A stretch of 6,960 nt of DNA from Gammaproteobacteria bacterium (GTDB taxonomy: Bacteria; Pseudomonadota; Gammaproteobacteria; Steroidobacterales; Steroidobacteraceae). The stretch covers positions 1-6,960 of the forward strand of contig JASHTN010000350.1 of NCBI GenBank assembly GCA_030040525.1, given 5' to 3'. The notes under the pieces were generated by a model that was not told where the DNA came from, did no database searches, and saw nothing but the letters and a program-made list of their open reading frames with translations. Positions 1 to 5,817 of the stretch are shown piece by piece. Numbering within the stretch: position 1 is the stretch's first letter; every line of letters starts with the position of its first letter. A program made the position numbers and the translations under genes.

Positions 1-981
1 CCCTATGGACTGCGGCAGGTCGCTCTCGGTCAGCCAGCGGTAGCGTTCGCCCTCCCTGCCCTGGTCCTCCTTGCCGACGATCGGCACGGGCAGGAACGGC
101 AGGAGGCGCGCGCCCACCCCGACGGCGCCCGCACCTGGTCCGCCGCCCCCGTGTGGGGTGGAGAACGTCTTGTGCAGGTTCATGTGGATGACGTCGAAGC
201 CCATGTCCCCGGGACGCACCTTGCCCAGGATCGCGTTGAGGTTCGCGCCGTCGTAGTAGAGGAGCCCGCCGGCCTCGTGCACGACGCGCGCCACCTCCTC
301 GATGCCGCGCTCGAACACCCCGAGAGTCGAGGGGTTGGTGAGCATGATGCCGGCGGTGCGCAGGCCGACCGCGCTCTTGAGCGCCTCGATGTCGACGTCG
401 CCCCGGACGTTCACCGGGATCTCGCGCACCACGCACCCGCACATGGTGGCGGTGGCGGGATTGGTGCCGTGCGCGGCTTCCGGAACGATGATCTCGTTGC
501 GCTGCTCATCGCCGTGCGCCCGGTGATAGGCGCGGATCATCGCGACCCCGGTGAATTCCCCGTGTGCCCCCGCCATGGGCGAGAGCGCGACTCCTTCCAT
601 GCCCGCGACCGCCTTCAGCATCTCCTGCAGCTCGTAGAGGCAGGCGAGCAACCCCTGGCCGTGCGACTCGGGCCCGAGCGGATGGCGCGCGAGGAACTCC
701 GGCAGCATTGCGTACTGGTTGCAGGCCTTGGGGTTGTACTTCATCGTGCACGAGCCGAGCGGGTAGAAATGCGTATCGATGGAGAAGTTGAGCTGCGAGA
801 GGCGCGTGAAGTGGCGCACCGCCTCGAGCTCGCCGACCTCGGGCAGCGGCGGCGGCGCCGCGCGCCGCAGCTTTGGCGGCAGGTCGGCAAGCGCAGCAGG
901 GCCCGGATCCGGCGGCCACTGATCGCTCGCGCCGCGTCCGCTGCGGGAGTACTCGAAGATCACCTTTTCGGCCGTGGGCAT
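1..981 (-). CDS. gcvPB: Glycine dehydrogenase (decarboxylating) subunit 2, GcvPB; 3' end cut by window edge
   Basis: This is the C-terminal-type half of the split P-protein of the glycine cleavage system. With GcvPA it decarboxylates glycine using PLP and passes the aminomethyl group to lipoyl-GcvH in the cytoplasm. The frame is open from ATG at 981 to base 1, giving 327 codons. Full-length family members have roughly 480-500 residues, so about a third is missing off the left edge. Visible family motifs are FYPLGSCTMKYNP at about residues 72-84, a PEAAHGTNPATA segment mid-protein, and NLHKTFSTPHGGGGPG, whose Lys271 is the expected PLP Schiff-base lysine. The start is supported by a GAGG ribosome-binding sequence (990-993) eight bases upstream, and by the 23-bp gap after gcvPA, which indicates co-transcription. 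There is no frameshift in the visible part. Identity is very secure; only the missing C-terminus is unknown. Confidence 0.96.
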   Translation of the reverse strand, partial: MPTAEKVIFEYSRSGRGASDQWPPDPGPAALADLPPKLRRAAPPPLPEVGELEAVRHFTRLSQLNFSIDTHFYPLGSCTMKYNPKACNQYAMLPEFLARHPLGPESHGQGLLACLYELQEMLKAVAGMEGVALSPMAGAHGEFTGVAMIRAYHRAHGDEQRNEIIVPEAAHGTNPATATMCGCVVREIPVNVRGDVDIEALKSAVGLRTAGIMLTNPSTLGVFERGIEEVARVVHEAGGLLYYDGANLNAILGKVRPGDMGFDVIHMNLHKTFSTPHGGGGPGAGAVGVGARLLPFLPVPIVGKEDQGREGERYRWLTESDLPQSIG

Positions 982-1004
982 TCAGTGAACCTCGTTGACC
1001 GCTC

Positions 1005-2378
1005 TCAGGCGGCGCGCGCCGGCGGCAGCGCCTCGCTGAGCGCGTTGCGGTAGCGCTCGATGTCGGCGCTGGTCTTGGTTTCGGTGGCACACACCAGCAG
1101 CGCGTGGCCGAGCTCGGGGTAGTAGCCCGAGAGGTCGAGGCCGCCGAGGATGCCGCGCGCGGCAAGCGACTTCAGCACCGGCGCCACGGGGCGGTCGAGT
1201 TGCAGCACCGCCTCGTGAAAGAAGGCGCCGCCGAACGCCGGCCGCACGCCCGGTACGCGGCTCAGAGCGCCGACGAGCTCGCGGGCGCGCGCGTGGGAGG
1301 CGGCCGCGGTACGCGTGAGTCCCTCCGGCCCCATGAGCGCCAGATAGACCGTCGCCGCCGTCATCAGCAGTCCCTGGTTGGTGCAGATGTTGGAGGTCGC
1401 CCTGGCGCGGCGGATGTGCTGCTCGCGCGCCTGCAGCGTCAGCGTGAAGCCCGGGCGCCCCGCGACATCGAGCGTGCGCCCGGCGATGCGGCCGGGCATC
1501 TGCCGCACGTGCTCCATGCGGCTCGTCATGAACCCCAGGTACGGTCCGCCCGAGCACAGCGGCACCCCGAGCGGCTGCCCTTCGCCGACGGCGATGTCGG
1601 CGCCCTGCTCGCCCCACTCGCCCGGGGGCTTGAGCAGCGCGAGCGAGGTCGGGTTGACGACCGCGACGAGCAGCGCCCCGTGCGCGTGCGCCCAGTCGGT
1701 GAGCGCATCGACGTCCTCGAGGCAGCCGAAGAAATTCGGCTGCTGGACCATGAGCGCGGTGATGTCCTGACCCGCATAGCGATCGAGCGCGTCGGGCAGC
1801 GTCACCCCCGCGGCGGCGCAGTACGGCAGCTCCTCGAACTTCAGTCCCTGGTTGGCGGCGGTCGTGACCGCGACTTTCCGGTAGTGCGGGTGCAGCGTCG
1901 TCGGCACCAGGAGGCGCAGCGATTTCGACTTGCGGTTGGCGCGCACCGCCATGAGAGCGGCCTCCGCGGTCGCGGACGCGCCGTCGTACATCGAGGCGTT
2001 GGCCACCTCCATGCCGGTGAGCCGCGCGATCATGCTCTGGAACTCGTAGATGGTCTGCAGCGTGCCCTGGTTGGCCTCCGCCTGGTAGGGCGTGTAGGCG
2101 CTGTAGAATTCCCCGCGCGTCGTGATCGCCCAGACCGCGGCGGGAATGTGGTGCTCGTAGGCGCCGGCGCCGAGGAAGCTCAAGGGGGCGCCGTCGGCGC
2201 GCGCCCGCTCGGTCATGAGGCGTCCGATCTGCATCTCGTTGAGCGCCTCGGGAACGCCTGCGAGCGACTTGACGCGCAGCTCGGCAGGAATCTCCGCGAA
2301 CAGCTCCTCGATGCTTCGCACGCCGATCGCCGCGAGCATCGCCTCGACGTCCGCCGGCGTGTGGGGGATGAAGGCCAT
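1005..2378 (-). CDS. gcvPA: Glycine dehydrogenase (decarboxylating) subunit 1, GcvPA
   Basis: This is the N-terminal-type half of the split glycine decarboxylase (P-protein), 457 residues, a normal length for GcvPA. It is a fold-type I PLP-enzyme relative that lacks the PLP lysine and works as a heterodimer with GcvPB. The N-terminus MAFIPHTPADVEAML is typical. Other family landmarks are FLGAGAYEHHIP (about 68-79), YTPYQAEANQG (about 95-105), a VQQPNFFG segment and SNICTNQGLL towards the C-terminus. I place the start at ATG 2378. It overlaps the gcvH stop as TGATG and has GGAGG at 2386-2390, seven bases upstream. The TTG codon one triplet earlier (2381) has poorer spacing. The TGATG junction suggests translational coupling to gcvH. 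The single-chain P-protein of E. coli joins this protein and GcvPB in one polypeptide. Confidence 0.96.
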   Translation of the reverse strand: MAFIPHTPADVEAMLAAIGVRSIEELFAEIPAELRVKSLAGVPEALNEMQIGRLMTERARADGAPLSFLGAGAYEHHIPAAVWAITTRGEFYSAYTPYQAEANQGTLQTIYEFQSMIARLTGMEVANASMYDGASATAEAALMAVRANRKSKSLRLLVPTTLHPHYRKVAVTTAANQGLKFEELPYCAAAGVTLPDALDRYAGQDITALMVQQPNFFGCLEDVDALTDWAHAHGALLVAVVNPTSLALLKPPGEWGEQGADIAVGEGQPLGVPLCSGGPYLGFMTSRMEHVRQMPGRIAGRTLDVAGRPGFTLTLQAREQHIRRARATSNICTNQGLLMTAATVYLALMGPEGLTRTAAASHARARELVGALSRVPGVRPAFGGAFFHEAVLQLDRPVAPVLKSLAARGILGGLDLSGYYPELGHALLVCATETKTSADIERYRNALSEALPPARAA

Positions 2379-2776
2379 CAACCGCCCTCCGCCTCGAGCA
2401 GCTTCTCATACTCGGCCGCGGACATGAGGCCGGCGGCGGCGAGCGCCCCGGGCCTGGATCGCAGCCGCCACAGCCAGCCCGCGCCGTACGGCTCGGAGTT
2501 GACCGTTTCCGGTACGTCGGCCAGACGCGGGTTGCCGGCGGTGACCTCGCCGTCGAGCGGCGTGTAGACATCGGAGGCGGCCTTGACGGATTCGACCACC
2601 GCACAGGGCTCGCCGGCTTTCACCACCCGGCCCGCATCGGGCACCTCGACGAACACGAGGTCGCCGAGCGCATGCTGGGCGTGATCGGTGATGCCGATCT
2701 CGAGCGTACCGTCGGCAAGCGTACGCACCCATTCGTGCGACTTGGTGTACTTGAGGTCCGCGGGAACGTTGCTCAT
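2378..2776 (-). CDS. gcvH: Glycine cleavage system H protein (lipoyl carrier)
   Basis: This 132-residue protein is the shuttle of the glycine cleavage complex. Its lipoyl arm carries the aminomethyl group from the P-protein to GcvT and is then re-oxidised by dihydrolipoamide dehydrogenase, whose gene is not in the window. The sequence is classic GcvH: KYTKSHEWVR near the N-terminus, GITDHAQHALGDLVFVEVP at about 28-46, and ESVKAASDVYTP, where Lys65 is the expected lipoylation site. NSEPYGAGWLWRL and a helical end (MSAAEYEKLL) follow. The ATG at 2776 gives the standard N-terminus. A TAGGA ribosome-binding sequence (2781-2785) lies unusually close, four bases from the start. It sits 17 bp after gcvT and its stop overlaps the gcvPA start. 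Length and motifs are normal. Confidence 0.98.
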   Translation of the reverse strand: MSNVPADLKYTKSHEWVRTLADGTLEIGITDHAQHALGDLVFVEVPDAGRVVKAGEPCAVVESVKAASDVYTPLDGEVTAGNPRLADVPETVNSEPYGAGWLWRLRSRPGALAAAGLMSAAEYEKLLEAEGG

Positions 2777-2793
2777 CGTGTCCTACCCTTCGT

Positions 2794-3882
<1,089 letters not shown>

Positions 3883-3886
3883 GGGT

Positions 3887-3892
3887 CTCTCC
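3887..3892 (-). promoter_or_regulatory. Ribosome-binding site of gcvT, possible riboswitch target
   Basis: On the minus strand GGAGAG lies four bases before the GTG start at 3882 (six if the core GGAG is counted). It decides the gcvT start. The surrounding eight bases, CTGGAGAG, repeat exactly the 5' side of the second glycine aptamer (4023-4030 region), so this site could compete for the aptamer strand CTCTCAGG. The pairing role is inference. Confidence 0.7.
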
Positions 3893-3901
3893 AGGCACAA
3901 A

Positions 3902-3942
3902 GCGGCAGCACTCGCGCGCCTCGCGCGCGAGGCGTCTGCCGC
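3902..3942 (-). promoter_or_regulatory. GC-rich nested hairpin between aptamer 2 and the gcvT ribosome-binding site (putative expression platform)
   Basis: The outer arms GCGGCAG (3942-3936) and CTGCCGC (3908-3902) pair perfectly over seven bases. Inside them, a 16-base perfect palindrome (3918-3933) forms a six-base-pair stem with a CGCG loop. The hairpin begins one base after the 3' P1 strand of aptamer 2. Only TTTG follows it, so the U-tract is too short for a convincing intrinsic terminator. A role in switching, either in attenuation or in exposing the ribosome-binding site, is inferred from position. Confidence 0.45.
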
Positions 3943-3943
3943 C

Positions 3944-4143
3944 CTTCTGTCCCTGTGACCTGAGAGATCAGGCGCGCGCGACGCGAGCCGCTCCCCTTCG
4001 GTGGGTGGACGCGAGTCCACCGCTCTCCAGAAGCCCCGCGGAACTCAAGCTCCGCCGTCTGCCGTTCCTGTGCCTGAGCGTTTCCGGGCGGAAATTGCGC
4101 CTTCGGCGTTCCGGCTTGGCCACCGGACTCTCTCCGGACAGAC
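3944..4143 (-). promoter_or_regulatory. Tandem glycine riboswitch (two aptamers) in the gcvT leader
   Basis: Two glycine aptamers lie head to tail in the gcvT 5' leader. Aptamer 1 (about 4057-4143) has P1 strands GTCTGTC/GGCAGAC, a GGAGAG element, the core CGCCGAAGGCGCAA (4095-4108), a TTTCC-GCCC-GGAAA hairpin (4081-4094) and CTCAGGCACAGGA. Aptamer 2 (about 3944-4033) has P1 strands CTTCTG/CAGAAG, GGAGAG, a perfect GGTGGAC/GTCCACC hairpin with a four-base loop (4004-4021), CCGAAGG (3995-4001) and CTCTCAGGTCACAGG. These match the known glycine riboswitch core (GGAGAG, CCGAAGG, CUCUCAGG, AAGGAC). Aptamer 2 departs from consensus after CCGAAGG, with GGAGCGG where GGCAA or GCAA is usual. Members of this class upstream of gcv genes usually turn expression on when glycine is abundant. 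The expected direction here is therefore activation, but the sequence does not prove it. Confidence 0.93.
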
Positions 4144-4159
4144 CGTTTCGGGCGGCGTC

Positions 4160-4168
4160 ATGATACCA
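4160..4168 (-). promoter_or_regulatory. Likely extended -10 promoter of the gcvT operon
   Basis: On the minus strand TGG-TATCAT matches the extended -10 form (TGn followed by a hexamer one base from TATAAT). No good -35 hexamer lies 16-18 bases upstream, as is common for extended -10 promoters. The predicted start, at about 4152-4154, falls just before the riboswitch leader and P1 strand. That is where a riboswitch transcript should begin. Confidence 0.5.
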
Positions 4169-4199
4169 CCGGTGCGTGCCCTCGGAGGCGTGGCGACGG

Positions 4200-4205
4200 T
4201 AGAAT
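4200..4205 (+). promoter_or_regulatory. Possible -10 element for ispG
   Basis: TAGAAT differs from TATAAT at one position and would give a start near 4212, leaving a leader of only about 17 bases before the ispG ATG. The upstream region has no convincing -35. This is a weak, single-motif call. It is reported because ispG needs a promoter in the short divergent gap. Confidence 0.25.
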
Positions 4206-4228
4206 TCACCCATGAGAACGGACCCCGC

Positions 4229-5458
4229 ATGAGCCTCGCGCGTCGCAACTCCGTGCAGGTGGCGATCGGCGCCGTCCGCGTCGGCGGCAGCGCGCCGATC
4301 GTCGTGCAGTCGATGACCAATACCGACACCGCGGACGTGGCCGCCACCACGCGCCAGGTCGAAGCGCTGGCGCGCGCGGGCTCGGAGCTGGTGCGCGTCA
4401 CGGTGAATACCAGCGAGGCAGCCGCCGCGGTGGCGCCGATCCGCGACCGCCTCGACCGCGCCGGCGTCAACGTGCCGCTGATCGGGGATTTTCATTTCAA
4501 CGGCCACAAGCTCCTGCGCGAGCATCCCGAGTGTGCGGCGGCACTCGCCAAGTACCGCATCAATCCGGGCAACGTCGGCCGCGGCAGCAAACGCGACCCG
4601 CAGTTCGCGGAGATGATCGAGGTCGCCTGCCGTTATGACAAACCGGTGCGCATCGGCGTGAACTGGGGAAGCCTGGATTCGGACCTCCTCACCCGGCTGA
4701 TGGACGAGAATTCCGCGCTCCCCGAGCCCCTCACCGCGCAGCAGGTCACCCGCAACGCGGTGGTGCTGTCGGCGCTCGCGAGCGCGCGGCGCGCCGAGGA
4801 GCTCGGCATGGCGCACAACCGCATCATCCTCTCCGCCAAGGTGAGCGGCGTGCAGGACCTGATCAGCATCTATCGCGACCTCGCCAGCCGCTGCGACTAC
4901 CCGCTGCACCTCGGGCTCACCGAGGCCGGTATGGGCTCGAAGGGCATCGTCGCCTCGACTGCCGCCATGTCGGTACTGCTCCAGGAGGGCATTGGCGACA
5001 CGATCCGCGTCTCGCTCACCCCGGAGCCCGGCGGCGACCGCACCCAGGAAGTGTTCGTGGCGCAGGAGATCCTGCAGACCATGGGACTGCGCGCCTTCAC
5101 CCCGCTGGTGATCGCCTGCCCCGGCTGCGGCCGCACGACGAGCAGCTACTTCCAGGAGCTGGCGCAGCAGATCCAGTCGCACATCCGCACGCGCATGCCG
5201 CAGTGGCGGCGCGAGTTCACCGGCGTCGAGGACATGACGGTCGCCGTGATGGGCTGCGTCGTGAACGGCCCCGGGGAGAGCAAGCACGCCAACCTCGGCA
5301 TCAGCCTGCCGGGCACCGGCGAGCGTCCGGTGGCCCCCGTCTACGAGGACGGCGAGAAGACCGTGACCTTGAAAGGCGAGCGGATCGCCGAGGAGTTCGA
5401 GCAGATCGTCGAGCAGTACGTGGCACGACGCTACGCGCGCCTGAAGAGCGAAGCCTGA
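4229..5458 (+). CDS. ispG: 4-hydroxy-3-methylbut-2-enyl diphosphate synthase (IspG/GcpE), long bacterial form
   Basis: IspG is the iron-sulfur enzyme of the MEP pathway that reduces and ring-opens 2-C-methyl-D-erythritol 2,4-cyclodiphosphate to HMBPP, the precursor of IPP and DMAPP. From ATG 4229 it has 409 residues, against about 372 in E. coli. This is the longer form common in betaproteobacteria and some gammaproteobacteria. Motifs are PIVVQSMTNTDTADV near the N-terminus, IGDFHFNGHKLL, KYRINPGNVG, RIGVNWGSLD and HLGLTEAGMGSKG. Cluster ligands are present: CPGC (Cys297, Cys300), Cys343 and Glu350 in CVVNGPGE, the three cysteines and glutamate expected for the [4Fe-4S] centre. Earlier in-frame starts exist (ATG 4160, GTG 4190), but they add sequence unlike the family and overlap the opposite promoter. 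The ribosome-binding site at ATG 4229 is weak. It diverges from gcvT and probably shares a transcript with the next gene. Confidence 0.96.
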   Translation: MSLARRNSVQVAIGAVRVGGSAPIVVQSMTNTDTADVAATTRQVEALARAGSELVRVTVNTSEAAAAVAPIRDRLDRAGVNVPLIGDFHFNGHKLLREHPECAAALAKYRINPGNVGRGSKRDPQFAEMIEVACRYDKPVRIGVNWGSLDSDLLTRLMDENSALPEPLTAQQVTRNAVVLSALASARRAEELGMAHNRIILSAKVSGVQDLISIYRDLASRCDYPLHLGLTEAGMGSKGIVASTAAMSVLLQEGIGDTIRVSLTPEPGGDRTQEVFVAQEILQTMGLRAFTPLVIACPGCGRTTSSYFQELAQQIQSHIRTRMPQWRREFTGVEDMTVAVMGCVVNGPGESKHANLGISLPGTGERPVAPVYEDGEKTVTLKGERIAEEFEQIVEQYVARRYARLKSEA

Positions 5459-5468
5459 GCGCTGAGCC

Positions 5469-5807
5469 ATGAGCGATCTTGCCACACGCCGCTGCCGGCC
5501 CTGCGAGGGGGGCGTCCCGCCGCTCACCCCCGCGCAGGCCACGGGCCTGCTCGGGCAGGTGTCCCCCGCCTGGGTGCTCAGCGAGGATGCGCGCGCCATC
5601 CGCCGCGAGTTCGGCTTCCGCGACTTCTACCGCACCATGAGCTTCGTGAACGCGCTCGCGCACCTCGCCAACATCGAGGATCATCATCCGGACCTCGAGG
5701 TCGGCTATAACTATTGCCGCGTGACCTTCACGACGCACGCGATCCGCGGCCTGTCGGAGAACGACTTCGTGTGCGCGGCCAAGGTGGACCTGATCCCGCT
5801 CACCTAG
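5469..5807 (+). CDS. phhB: 4a-hydroxytetrahydrobiopterin dehydratase (pterin-4a-carbinolamine dehydratase)
   Basis: This 112-residue protein belongs to the PCD/DCoH family. It dehydrates 4a-hydroxytetrahydropterin so that the pterin cofactor of aromatic amino acid hydroxylases can be recycled. The family signature is visible as EDHHPDLEVGYNYCRVTFTTH at about residues 70-90: the His72-His73-Pro74 triad, the aromatic Tyr80/Tyr82, the second catalytic His90 and an acidic residue near 99. The N-terminus carries a C-x-P-C-x-GG-x-PPL pattern (Cys9, Cys12), also seen in other proteobacterial members. It starts 10 bp after ispG with only a weak ribosome-binding sequence, so translation may depend on readthrough from ispG. 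No phenylalanine hydroxylase gene is in the window, so whether the partner is PhhA or another pterin-using pathway cannot be settled here. The symbol phhB follows the proteobacterial convention. Confidence 0.93.
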   Translation: MSDLATRRCRPCEGGVPPLTPAQATGLLGQVSPAWVLSEDARAIRREFGFRDFYRTMSFVNALAHLANIEDHHPDLEVGYNYCRVTFTTHAIRGLSENDFVCAAKVDLIPLT

Positions 5808-5817
5808 CCGCCGCTAG
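5804..5817. repeat. Small inverted repeat spanning both convergent stop codons
   Basis: CTAGC and GCTAG flank a four-base CGCC loop. The left arm contains the phhB TAG and the right arm the TAG of the opposite gene. Five base pairs without a T-tract is too little for a bidirectional terminator, so this may be chance. Confidence 0.3.

Noticed and set aside
151..1053. A 300-codon plus-strand frame opposite gcvPB
   Set aside because: The opposite strand encodes an unmistakable GcvPB with its PLP-lysine motif. This frame is a shadow.
1104..2567. A 487-codon plus-strand frame opposite gcvPA and gcvH
   Set aside because: It is antisense to well-supported genes, with no recognisable motif and a typical GC-rich shadow composition.
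982..2604. A 540-codon minus-strand frame overlapping gcvPA and gcvH
   Set aside because: It is out of frame with both real genes on the same strand and is an Arg/Ala-rich shadow.
3902..3942. The hairpin as an intrinsic terminator
   Set aside because: The stem is strong but is followed only by TTTG, so I list it as a possible expression platform instead.
3883..4020. In-frame upstream extension of gcvT to 4020
   Set aside because: It is the riboswitch and its hairpin. The translated sequence does not resemble GcvT, and GTG 3882 has the ribosome-binding site and the right N-terminus.
4001..4228. In-frame upstream extension of ispG
   Set aside because: It overlaps the riboswitch and the gcvT promoter and is unlike IspG N-termini.
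5469..5520. Cys-x-x-Cys at the PhhB N-terminus as a new metal site
   Set aside because: The CxPCxGGxPPL start is seen in other proteobacterial members of the family and does not by itself indicate metal binding.
3968..5599. A 543-codon open frame on the minus strand across ispG
   Set aside because: It is antisense to a clear IspG, has an Arg/His/Ala-rich low-information composition and no family motif. Long antisense frames are expected at this GC content.
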